A stretch of DNA of 64,000 nt from Runella zeae DSM 19591 (GTDB lineage: Bacteria > Bacteroidota > Bacteroidia > Cytophagales > Spirosomataceae): NCBI RefSeq assembly GCF_000423565.1, contig NZ_AUIF01000037.1, positions 1 through 64,000 on the forward strand. Direction: 5' to 3'. Under the pieces are notes generated by a model. That model worked only from the letters and a program-made list of their open reading frames with translations. It was not told the DNA's origin and searched no databases. Below, piece after piece: positions 1-7,123 of this stretch; within the stretch, counting starts at the first letter, position 1, and every line of letters starts with the position of its first letter. The position numbers were made by a program, and so were the translations under genes.

Positions 1-258
1 TTCTAATTGCCTCGATGAGTAAATATTGCTCAAATAACCATAGATCAACACTTTTAAAAGCATTCTTGGATGGAAACTTGAGGTGCCCCCACCTTTATAG
101 TTCTGCTCTAATTGGCTTAGTTCCAGCTTGTCTATGACCGAACTTACTACTCGAACTGGATGATTTTTATCTATCAATTCGTCTAAACTCGGTGGCAGAA
201 GGCTTATTTGGTTGGGCGTATAGGGCTTAAATACCACCCGATTTCTTGAGTGTTTCAT
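1..258 (-). CDS. IS1182-family transposase, N-terminal part (cut by window edge)
   Basis: Reading leftward from an ATG at 258 there are 86 uninterrupted codons running off the window. The product has the N-terminal transposase domain (DUF772/InsH-type): an early 'FKPY' and 'LLPPSLDELI', then 'HPVRVV', 'GGGTSSFHPRMLLK' and 'YGYLSNIYSSRQLE'. This order is characteristic of IS1182-group DDE transposases, which cut and paste their own element. The catalytic DDE residues lie beyond the window. The start follows directly from the conserved N-terminus. Whether the element is intact, and where its terminal inverted repeat sits, cannot be seen; the element end should lie between this start and the Hsp20 gene. 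Confidence 0.85.
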   Translation of the reverse strand, partial: MKHSRNRVVFKPYTPNQISLLPPSLDELIDKNHPVRVVSSVIDKLELSQLEQNYKGGGTSSFHPRMLLKVLIYGYLSNIYSSRQLE

Positions 259-287
259 AGCCCTAATTTACAAAAAAATCTGCCCAC

Positions 288-326
288 AAAAAAGAGGCTG
301 TCCCTTTTGAGACAGCCTCTTTTTTT
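288..326. terminator. Bidirectional rho-independent terminator
   Basis: A perfect 15-bp stem (288-302 with 311-325) with an 8-nt loop is flanked by A and T runs, so it can act on both strands. It sits just after the Hsp20 stop codon and before the transposase start. It probably ends the leftward sigma/Hsp20 operon. Confidence 0.85.
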
Positions 327-327
327 A

Positions 328-729
328 CTAAGCTACAAAAATCTCCTGCGTGGGCTGTTCCGAACCGGGGATGATGGGCAAAGTCACCTGCAAAATCCCT
401 TTTTGATATTCGGCTTTGATATTGGCGGTATCGACGGTCTCGTCGATCCAAAAGCTTCTTTCAAAAGACGCTTTCCTAAACTCATTACGAATCCAATTTT
501 TGTTTTCGTCGTCGTTTACAGCCTGATACGAAATCGTCAACTCGTTGCCTTTGAGATTGATTTTGAAATCTTCTTTGGCGCGGTCGGGAGCGATAACGTA
601 GATTTCGTAGCTATTGTCGGTTTTTGAGACGTTGACGGGGACCCGGAAATTTCCTCCGGCGTGTCGTCTGCCATAATGGCCAAATCCCATTCCGGGATGT
701 CCGTGGCCACATCTTCCATGATGATGCAT
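328..729 (-). CDS. Hsp20/alpha-crystallin family small heat-shock protein
   Basis: A 133-residue ATP-independent chaperone that should bind unfolding proteins in the cytoplasm. After a His/Gly-rich N-terminal tail (residues 1-27, with HHH and repeated HG) comes the alpha-crystallin domain (about 28-120): the beta strands around 'YEIYVIAPDRAKEDFKI', the 'NELTISY' strand and the closing 'GILQVTLP' motif (111-118), typical of the family. The normal C-terminal I-x-I anchor is represented only by 'EIFVA'. The His-rich N-terminus is unusual and is echoed by the neighbouring His-rich protein, which suggests metal binding (inference). It is last in a leftward gene run that begins with an ECF sigma factor, 17 nt after the preceding gene, and a strong terminator follows. 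Confidence 0.93.
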   Translation of the reverse strand: MHHHGRCGHGHPGMGFGHYGRRHAGGNFRVPVNVSKTDNSYEIYVIAPDRAKEDFKINLKGNELTISYQAVNDDENKNWIRNEFRKASFERSFWIDETVDTANIKAEYQKGILQVTLPIIPGSEQPTQEIFVA

Positions 730-746
730 ATTGTTAGGTTGTTTGG

Positions 747-938
747 TTACTTATTAGATGGATTTTCGGTTTGTGGCTTATCGGCTTGTCCTCGCTCTTG
801 ATGAGGGGACTTGTGATGCTGACAAGCATGTGGGCCTTTGTGGTGATGCCACCCGTGATGCCCTACGGTAAAGCGCAAAGCTGCCGCAGTAATGAGCGCG
901 ACTGTCACGCCCAAAACCAATTTGGTTCGTCTTTTCAT
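747..938 (-). CDS. Small membrane-anchored histidine-rich protein
   Basis: A 63-residue protein not recognised as a named family. An N-terminal hydrophobic segment (residues 7-24, preceded by KRRTK) would anchor it in the inner membrane or act as a signal. The remainder is packed with His (GHHGWHHHKGPH, QHHKSPH) and ends in a polar tail. This suggests metal ion binding outside the cytoplasm, but that is inference from composition. It lies between a small membrane protein and Hsp20 on the same strand, with a 17-nt gap to the latter, so co-transcription is likely. Confidence 0.6.
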   Translation of the reverse strand: MKRRTKLVLGVTVALITAAALRFTVGHHGWHHHKGPHACQHHKSPHQERGQADKPQTENPSNK

Positions 939-973
939 GAAATGATTTCTAAAATGTAGGGGTGGTAGTAGAC

Positions 974-1231
974 TTAAATTTTAATTGTAGGACGTTGGTA
1001 TTCGTCTCTCAACCCTTCTTTGCGGTACTGCTCTGTTAGATCTTCATAAGGAACGTAGTAGGGTTGGTAAGAGCGCCCCCAACGACGGCGGCGGCGACCT
1101 AAAAACAACCGAAACATCAAGCCCGCAAACAAGAAGAACAAAAAGGCTTTCAACAATAAAAATGGTAACATAAAAAGGAAAAAACCGCCGAGGAGACCTG
1201 CTCCAATTACTCTCAAAATTTGTGTAAACAT
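974..1231 (-). CDS. Small membrane protein, one or two hydrophobic segments
   Basis: An 85-residue protein of unknown function. From the chosen start the sequence opens 'MFTQILRVIGAGLLGG', then a long hydrophobic stretch (about residues 5-45) able to form two close membrane helices. An arginine cluster (GRRRRRWGR) and a polar tail 'YVPYEDLTEQYRKEG' follow. The reading frame is open upstream to 1417, but that extension overlaps the next gene by about 50 bp and encodes low-complexity Lys/Asn/Phe sequence, so the ATG at 1231 is preferred. The Arg-rich patch after the helices predicts that the tail stays in the cytoplasm. It is part of the sigma-factor gene run. Confidence 0.6.
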   Translation of the reverse strand: MFTQILRVIGAGLLGGFFLFMLPFLLLKAFLFFLFAGLMFRLFLGRRRRRWGRSYQPYYVPYEDLTEQYRKEGLRDEYQRPTIKI

Positions 1232-1364
1232 AGCTGTAAATTGTTTTAAGTGATTTTTTGAAAAAGTACAAATGGGTGTACATAAAGGATGACGGATGAA
1301 AGAGAAAATTACTTTAAACTTTTTTGAAAAATTTTGTTTTTTCTCATTTCGTAATTGTAAAAGC

Positions 1365-1703
1365 CTAACGACCACAGCGTTTGCGCCATTCTTCTTTGAA
1401 TTTGGTACGTTCTTCATCGCTCATATTCGCCCATTTTTCGCGCCAAGGATTTCTCTTTTGGAAATGCTGTGAGTTTCGTGAACCAAACCTTCTACCAAAA
1501 TTGCCAAATAAAATACGGCACAGCACTAGTAGCCCTACCGCTTGCCAAAACGAAATAAAACTTACGCCTAGCAATGCGGGCAGGATGGCATTCCAGAGCC
1601 ATTGCACTACTCCTCCAAGTGCGAGGACAGCAATGATGGCAAATGCTGGAAACATCCAAAAGCGACGGCGGTAGTTGGGATAACGATTCATATTTTTTTG
1701 CAT
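1365..1703 (-). CDS. Two-helix membrane protein with basic C-terminal helix
   Basis: A 112-residue protein with a basic N-terminus (NRYPNYRRRF), two hydrophobic helices (about 16-38 and 46-66) and a charged C-terminal tail that includes 'MSDEERTKFKEEWRKR'. That acidic/basic helix resembles segments seen in periplasmic metal- or stress-sensing proteins encoded next to sigma factors, but no family can be named. Its ATG directly abuts the sigma-factor stop codon, so the two are translationally coupled. A second ATG four codons downstream (1691) is an equally good start. Its position after an ECF sigma gene makes an anti-sigma-like or signal-transmitting role possible (inference). Confidence 0.65.
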   Translation of the reverse strand: MQKNMNRYPNYRRRFWMFPAFAIIAVLALGGVVQWLWNAILPALLGVSFISFWQAVGLLVLCRILFGNFGRRFGSRNSQHFQKRNPWREKWANMSDEERTKFKEEWRKRCGR

Positions 1704-2258
1704 TTAACTGTTAATCAAATCTACATATAAACTTTCCAGCCGTTGGCGGAGGTGTTGCACCGCGTAGCGCTTGCGCGAAATCAACGTTTTGATGTTTTCG
1801 CCAGTGCGGTCAGCAATCTGCTGAAAAGTCTGGTCTTCAAGTTCATTCCAGACAAACACTTGGCGTTGGTTTTCGGGAAGTTCGTCGAGAGCTTCGAAGA
1901 GTTGTTGCCAAAATATTTCGCGCAGGTAGTCGGTTTCGGGCGTGCCGTCGTCGGCTAGCAAAAGGTCTTTGAAATAAAATTCGCCTTCATCATCTTCATA
2001 TCCATAATCTTCGAGGCGTTCGGGTTTTTGTTTGCGATAGCCATCGACGATACGATTACGGGCCACTCGGTAGAGCCAACTCCCCATTTGTTCGATGGCT
2101 TCAATCTCCGGCTGACTACTCAACTGATACCATACATCTTGCATGATGTCTTCGGCATCTTCGTCGCTACTTACGCGTTGACGAATGAAGCCAAACAACT
2201 GCTTGCTGTATTTTTTGATGGTTTGTACGATATTGTTTTTTGATGCTGCCAAAGCCAA
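1704..2258 (-). CDS. RNA polymerase ECF-type sigma factor
   Basis: A 184-residue sigma-70 family protein that would direct RNA polymerase to stress promoters. Region 2 is visible at about residues 20-88: 'FGFIRQRVSSDEDAEDIMQDV', then 'GSWLYRVARNRIVDGYRK'. Region 4 is at about 122-176: 'ALDELPENQRQVFVWNELEDQTFQQIAD', then a helix-turn-helix ending 'TLISRKRYAVQHLRQRL'. The length is standard for ECF factors. No ATG is available at the N-terminus: the open frame begins at TTG (2258), with another TTG two codons later, so the exact start is uncertain. It heads a leftward run of small membrane and His-rich proteins plus Hsp20, probably its own regulon or partners. Confidence 0.88.
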   Translation of the reverse strand: MALAASKNNIVQTIKKYSKQLFGFIRQRVSSDEDAEDIMQDVWYQLSSQPEIEAIEQMGSWLYRVARNRIVDGYRKQKPERLEDYGYEDDEGEFYFKDLLLADDGTPETDYLREIFWQQLFEALDELPENQRQVFVWNELEDQTFQQIADRTGENIKTLISRKRYAVQHLRQRLESLYVDLINS

Positions 2259-2576
2259 AATAAAATGGATTATTTCTACAGACGCATAGCTACGGAAATT
2301 ACTTTAAAAAAAGATAAAAAAAATAATGGAGGAAGCGAGTCCGTCATCTTGAAGCTATTTCTGTAGATAAAATTTCCTGACAATCTTACATCGTGACGAA
2401 AGATTATCAAGTGTTTGTCAAATTTTGGAATAAAGTTCATGATTCTATTACCGTCGGATAAATAAAAGTATGATTTCATTTATAACTATAGGTAAAAGAC
2501 TAAATTGCAATTCTTTATACATTCCTTCCGCTTCTAAACTATATGTTAATTAAACCCCGAAGATTAGTGTATTCTA
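2259..2576. other. Intergenic region between divergent sigma operon and hsdR
   Basis: This 318-bp AT-rich stretch must hold the promoters of two divergent transcription units. I see no convincing gene, RNA or long inverted repeat. A 67-codon leftward frame inside it has no family signal. No exact TAnnTTTG box stands out for either direction. Confidence 0.5.
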
Positions 2577-4970
2577 ATGGATAAAAAAAACCTCTCCGAA
2601 CGAGATATTTGTACTAAATATATTACGCCCGCCATTGAAAAAGCAGGTTGGGATAAAATGACCCAATTTCTAGAAGAAGTGTTTTTTACCGACGGAAAGA
2701 TTTATGTCCGTGGAACACTTACGGCACGTGGCGAAAGAAAACGCGCTGACTACATTCTTTACTATAAGTCAAATATCCCGATTGCGGTTATTGAAGCCAA
2801 AGATAACAAACACTCCGTGCGAGCTGGGATGCAACAAGCGTTGAATTATGCGCAAATCCTGGACATTCCTTGCGTTTTTAGCAGCAATGGAGATGGCTTC
2901 CTATTTCATGACCGTACCGCAACGAATGAACAAATCGAAACGGAACTGGATATGGATAGTTTTCCGACTCCTCAACAACTTTGGGAGAAGTACAAAAAAT
3001 ACAAAGGCATCGACACCATAGATGCCGAAAAAATTGCCTCACAAGACTATTATTTCGACGGTAGTGGGCGCAAGCCAAGGTATTATCAACAAATAGCCAT
3101 CAATCGGACGGTGGAAGCTATCGCGTTGGGGCAGAAACGTATTTTGCTCGTGATGGCTACTGGTACTGGCAAAACGTACACGGCTTTTCAGATTATTTAT
3201 AGACTTTGGAAAAGTGCTACCAAAAAACGTATTCTTTTTCTTGCCGACCGAAATGCCTTGATTGACCAAACGCGCCGGGGTGACTTTAAACATTTCAAAG
3301 ATAAAATGACGGTTGTGAAACACCGTCAGATTGATAAAAGTTACGAAATCTATCTTGCACTGTACCAGGGACTTTCAGGGGCTGACGAGGCTGCCAATGT
3401 CTATAAACAGTTTTCGCCTGATTTTTTTGACTTGATCGTCATCGACGAGTGCCACCGTGGAAGTGCCAAAGAGGATAGTTCGTGGCGCGAAATCCTGACC
3501 TATTTTAAAAACGCTACGCATATCGGCCTTACGGCTACCCCCAAGGAGAGCAAAGAAACTAGTAATATCGAATACTTCGGCGAACCAGTCTATACTTATT
3601 CGCTCAAACAAGGCATTGACGACGGTTTTTTGGCACCGTATCGCGTCATACGTGTGACGCTCAATGTCGATGCCGAAGGGTGGCGACCCGAGCAGGGCAA
3701 AACCGATAAAGCCGGAAACTTGGTGGAAGACCGCATGTATAATCGAACGGATTATGACCGAAACTTGGCCATTGATGAGCGTACGGATACCGTAGCTCGA
3801 AAATTGACCGAGTTTTTGAAAGGCTATGACCGCTTTGCCAAAACCATCATTTTTTGTGAAGATATTGATCATGCCGAACGAATGCGGTCGGCTGTTGCCC
3901 GTCACAATGCCGACTTGATGACCCAAAACTATAAGTATGTGATGCAAATCACGGGTGATAATGAAGAAGGTAAGCGTGAGTTGGATAATTTTATTGACCC
4001 CGAACAACGGTACCCCGTCATTGCAACTACGTCAGAGCTCATGACGACGGGTGTAGATGCCCAAACCTGTAAAGTGATTGTGCTGGATGCCAATATCGGC
4101 TCCATGACCAAATTTAAGCAAATTATTGGCCGAGGAACGCGCATCAACGAAGCATTCAATAAGCTCTATTTTACCATACTTGACTTTCGGAATGCCACTG
4201 ATTTGTTTGCCGATAAAGAGTTTGACGGAGAACCCATCCGAATCAAGCCCATCAGTGAAGAGGGAGATTTGAGCGGGATTATCAAGGAAGAAGAAACCAA
4301 TGAGGCACCGCTCTTGGATGAAAGTTCAGGAGAGGAGATAATCATTCAAAAGCCTGTCATAAGATACCCCACAGCTTCGGGGGCTGGAGGCGAAGTACGG
4401 GAGCCTCGCCAAAAAATCTACGTCAACGGTGTAGATGTATCTATCTTGGTCAGTCGTGAATTGTACTTTGACCGCGACGGCAAACCCATCACCACTAGCC
4501 TCAAAGACCATACACGTACGATTATTCAAGGAAAATTTGCTTCATTGGATGATTTCCTTCACCGTTGGAACAGTGCTGAACGTAAGGAAGCTATCATCAA
4601 CGAACTGCTCGAACAAGGTGTTATGGTAGAGGCATTGTACGAGGCAGTAGACCAAGAAGTGGATTTATTTGATTTAATTTGCCATGTGGCTTATGACCAG
4701 CCGCCCCTTAGTCGGAAAGAACGGGCCAACAACGTCAAGAAGCGGAATTATTTTACCAAGTATGGGCCACAGGCCAAAAAAGTACTGGAAACCCTGCTGG
4801 ACAAATACGCCGATGAAGGCATTCAAAACATCGAAAGTATGGATATTTTGAAGGTAAAACCCCTGACCGATTTTGGTTCTCCCGTAGAAATCATTCGGGA
4901 GTTTGGCAATAAAGCTGAATACCTTAAGGCAATCAAAGAATTGGAAAACGAACTCTACAAATTAGCGTAA
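2577..4970 (+). CDS. hsdR: Type I restriction enzyme, R (motor/nuclease) subunit, EcoEI/type IB-like
   Basis: A 797-residue subunit that translocates and cuts unmethylated DNA in complex with HsdM and HsdS. The N-terminal nuclease domain shows the PD-(D/E)xK arrangement 'RADYILYY...PIAVIEAKD' (about 55-80). The SF2 helicase core follows: Walker A 'ATGTGKT' (about 193-199), 'LADRNALIDQT', the DEAD-like box 'DECH' (about 290), 'LTATP' and motif VI 'QIIGRGTRI'. The C-terminal part from about 590 matches the EcoEI_R_C type by layout ('YVNGVDVSILVSRELYFD'). Size near 800 residues fits the type IB branch. It is followed 6 bp later by hsdM. It is unrelated in sequence to the hsdR fragment at 13.1-13.7 kb. 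Confidence 0.95.
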   Translation: MDKKNLSERDICTKYITPAIEKAGWDKMTQFLEEVFFTDGKIYVRGTLTARGERKRADYILYYKSNIPIAVIEAKDNKHSVRAGMQQALNYAQILDIPCVFSSNGDGFLFHDRTATNEQIETELDMDSFPTPQQLWEKYKKYKGIDTIDAEKIASQDYYFDGSGRKPRYYQQIAINRTVEAIALGQKRILLVMATGTGKTYTAFQIIYRLWKSATKKRILFLADRNALIDQTRRGDFKHFKDKMTVVKHRQIDKSYEIYLALYQGLSGADEAANVYKQFSPDFFDLIVIDECHRGSAKEDSSWREILTYFKNATHIGLTATPKESKETSNIEYFGEPVYTYSLKQGIDDGFLAPYRVIRVTLNVDAEGWRPEQGKTDKAGNLVEDRMYNRTDYDRNLAIDERTDTVARKLTEFLKGYDRFAKTIIFCEDIDHAERMRSAVARHNADLMTQNYKYVMQITGDNEEGKRELDNFIDPEQRYPVIATTSELMTTGVDAQTCKVIVLDANIGSMTKFKQIIGRGTRINEAFNKLYFTILDFRNATDLFADKEFDGEPIRIKPISEEGDLSGIIKEEETNEAPLLDESSGEEIIIQKPVIRYPTASGAGGEVREPRQKIYVNGVDVSILVSRELYFDRDGKPITTSLKDHTRTIIQGKFASLDDFLHRWNSAERKEAIINELLEQGVMVEALYEAVDQEVDLFDLICHVAYDQPPLSRKERANNVKKRNYFTKYGPQAKKVLETLLDKYADEGIQNIESMDILKVKPLTDFGSPVEIIREFGNKAEYLKAIKELENELYKLA

Positions 4971-4976
4971 CCTTTT

Positions 4977-6473
4977 ATGAGTAATATTTCTGGGACGATT
5001 AAGAGCATCCGCGACATAATGTGGCAGGATACGGGCCTCAACGGCGATGCCCAACGGATTGAGCAACTGGGCTGGATGCTTTTTCTCAAAATTTTTTCTG
5101 ACAAAGATTTAGAACTAGAGCTGTTGGATGACTCCTACACGTCGCCGATTCCGAAGGAGTATCATTGGGTAAGAGAAAAAGGCAATTGGGCGGGCGACGA
5201 CGAGGGCATCACGGGCGATGAGCTACTGGAGTTTGTGGATCGTAAACTCTTCCCTGCCCTGCGCAACATCAATATCAGTACAGGAAACCGCCGCGCGTTG
5301 ATTGTGCGTGAGGTGTTTGAAGGCAACAACAACTACATGAAGAGCGGTATCAACATCCGAAAAGTGTTGAACAAGCTCAACGAAATTGATTTTAACGTCG
5401 CCAAAGACCGACACGCCTTTGGTGAGCTGTACGAGGGGATTCTCAAAGAACTCCAAAGCGCGGGCAAAAGCGGTGAGTTTTATACGCCCCGCGCCATTAC
5501 GCAATTCATTACGGATATCCTTGACCCCAAAATTGGCGAGAAGATACTCGACCCCGCCTGCGGAACGGGAGGCTACCTGACTTGTGCCATTGAGCACCTC
5601 AAAGCCCAAGCCAACAGCGTAGAAGAGCGCCAAAGCATTGCCGAAAACGTGCGCGGGTGGGAATACAAACCGCTGCCGTTTTTGTTGGCCACGACCAACC
5701 TGATTTTGCACGACATTGAGGTGCCCAACATCCGTTTTGGCGATGCACTCGACCAGCCTTTGAGCAATTTTACCGAAAAAGACCGCGTTCACGTGATTTT
5801 GGCCAACCCGCCGTTTGGAGGTATTGTGGCCAACGGCAACGAAAGCAATTTCCCCCAAAACTACCGTACCAAAGAAAGCGCTGACCTGTTTCTGATTTTG
5901 ATGATTCATTTGCTCAAAACAAACGGACGTGCGGGCATTGTCTTGCCCGACGGCAGCCTCACGGGCGAGGGCGTAAAACAGCGCGTACGCGAACGCCTCC
6001 TGCGCGAGTGCAATCTCCACACCATCATTCGCTTGCCCAACAGCGTGTTTCAGCCGTACGCTACCGTGGCGACCAACTTGTTGTTTTTTGAGAAAAAAGA
6101 CATTCATTCCCTGCCCTTTAGTGGCTCGGCAGAGCAGGCGGGTGCTGAGGGATTTGCTACGCAGGAAATCTGGTACTACGAACACCGCCTGCCCGAAGGT
6201 CAAAAATCGTATTCTAAAACCAAGACCATTCAAGCCAAAGAGTTTGACCCCATCAAAGCATGGTGGAACAACCGCACCGAAAGCGACGTGTGCTGGAAAG
6301 TAGACATCCAAACCATCATAGATCGTAACTTTGACTTAGACATCAAAAACCCCGTAAAACAGGAAGAAACCCACGAGTACAGCAGTGCCGAATTGATGCA
6401 GCTATTGCAAGCCTCGTTTGCGAAAAGTCAGGATTTGTTGGGACAGTTGAAAGGAGCGGTCGTCAATAATTAG
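4977..6473 (+). CDS. hsdM: Type I restriction-modification system, M (N6-adenine methyltransferase) subunit
   Basis: A 498-residue adenine methyltransferase subunit that uses S-adenosylmethionine and forms the core of the type I complex. The N-terminal helical HsdM domain spans about 1-140 ('IKSIRDIMWQDTGLNGDAQRIEQLGW'), followed by 'GEFYTPRAITQFI'. The SAM-binding motif I 'DPACGTGGYL' is near residue 192, and the catalytic motif IV 'NPPFGG' is near 277. It directly follows hsdR. This gene is visibly more GC-rich than the flanking DNA, as are the conserved parts of hsdS, whereas the hsdS recognition domains are AT-rich. All motifs are intact, so the methylase should be active. Confidence 0.96.
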   Translation: MSNISGTIKSIRDIMWQDTGLNGDAQRIEQLGWMLFLKIFSDKDLELELLDDSYTSPIPKEYHWVREKGNWAGDDEGITGDELLEFVDRKLFPALRNINISTGNRRALIVREVFEGNNNYMKSGINIRKVLNKLNEIDFNVAKDRHAFGELYEGILKELQSAGKSGEFYTPRAITQFITDILDPKIGEKILDPACGTGGYLTCAIEHLKAQANSVEERQSIAENVRGWEYKPLPFLLATTNLILHDIEVPNIRFGDALDQPLSNFTEKDRVHVILANPPFGGIVANGNESNFPQNYRTKESADLFLILMIHLLKTNGRAGIVLPDGSLTGEGVKQRVRERLLRECNLHTIIRLPNSVFQPYATVATNLLFFEKKDIHSLPFSGSAEQAGAEGFATQEIWYYEHRLPEGQKSYSKTKTIQAKEFDPIKAWWNNRTESDVCWKVDIQTIIDRNFDLDIKNPVKQEETHEYSSAELMQLLQASFAKSQDLLGQLKGAVVNN

Positions 6474-6481
6474 GGGCTTAA

Positions 6482-6889
6482 TTAGTCGAAGTCAAATAAG
6501 CGAATGGGATAAAGAGGGAAGTTCCTGTCGGTAGAAACCATCGTGAAACCTGTACTGGCAGCTTGCGCTATCAACATCCGATCATAGATGTCTTTATGGT
6601 CTTTGATAGGCTGAATTTCATAAAAGCGCTGGGAATGTTCAGCAGTAAGGTTCAAGACTACGATTTGGAGGCTTTGGACGGCTTCGTTGATAAAGGTAGA
6701 AAGGGGGACTTTTATTTTGAATATATGAGGCTTGGTATCCAACAAATAGGCCATTTCCCAAAAAGAAACCGAACTGACATATTTGATAGAACGCGGGTCT
6801 TCCAGAAGTTTGATTACCTTCTTTGGTAAAAGTTCAGGCTGTTGAAATCCCTTGATAAATACCTGAGTGTCAAGTAAGTAGTTTTTCAT
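6482..6889 (-). CDS. PIN-domain toxin of a type II toxin-antitoxin pair (VapC-like)
   Basis: A 135-residue PIN-domain ribonuclease. The acidic metal-binding residues of the family are in place: D7 in 'LLDTQVF', E45 in 'SFWEMAYL', D103 in 'DRMLIAQA' and D121 in 'STDRNF'. VapC-type toxins cut tRNA or rRNA when freed from their antitoxin; the target here is not known. Its ATG overlaps the stop of the upstream 50-codon antitoxin gene (ATGA overlap), so the two are translationally coupled. The pair lies on the minus strand between hsdM and hsdS, an unusual position, and ends 8 bp from the hsdM stop. Confidence 0.9.
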   Translation of the reverse strand: MKNYLLDTQVFIKGFQQPELLPKKVIKLLEDPRSIKYVSSVSFWEMAYLLDTKPHIFKIKVPLSTFINEAVQSLQIVVLNLTAEHSQRFYEIQPIKDHKDIYDRMLIAQAASTGFTMVSTDRNFPLYPIRLFDFD

Positions 6890-7038
6890 TTGCGCGGCTG
6901 ATTATCAAAGACAGCATCGTAATCAATTTCAGCCAATTGTCTGCCCCCTCCCAATTTTATCTTGGGAAGAGTAGTTGATTTTTTAGATACTTTACCGTTA
7001 TCAGCGGTTGGTTTGGTTTTTGAAATCGATGTTTTCAT
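6886..7038 (-). CDS. Short antitoxin for the adjacent PIN toxin
   Basis: A 50-residue open frame from an ATG at 7038, too short for usual ORF cut-offs, whose TGA overlaps the toxin ATG by four bases. The N-terminal half is basic and Ser/Thr/Lys-rich; the C-terminal half reads 'LGGGRQLAEIDYDAVFDNQ', an acidic/hydrophobic segment of the kind VapB-type antitoxins use to fill the PIN groove. No classical DNA-binding fold (AbrB, RHH, HTH) fits in so short a protein, so autorepression may be absent or rely on the basic N-terminus. Identification rests on overlap, size and position, not on a recognised family. Confidence 0.7.
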   Translation of the reverse strand: MKTSISKTKPTADNGKVSKKSTTLPKIKLGGGRQLAEIDYDAVFDNQPRK

Positions 7039-7123
7039 CTTTTATTTGGTGGTAAAGCCTTTCAACAAAGATAAATGAATTTTAGTTTTAAAGCATTTTA
7101 AGTAGTCATTGATATCAGCAATT

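Noticed and set aside
2276-2479. Small leftward frame upstream of the sigma gene
   Set aside because: No signal peptide, domain or conserved feature; lies in AT-rich promoter DNA.
3375-4007. Leftward frame of 210 codons
   Set aside because: Antisense shadow of the hsdR helicase domain, without family signal.
5223-6311. Long leftward open frame of about 360 codons
   Set aside because: It lies wholly antisense to hsdM, whose motifs are intact; high GC in hsdM leaves the opposite frame open.
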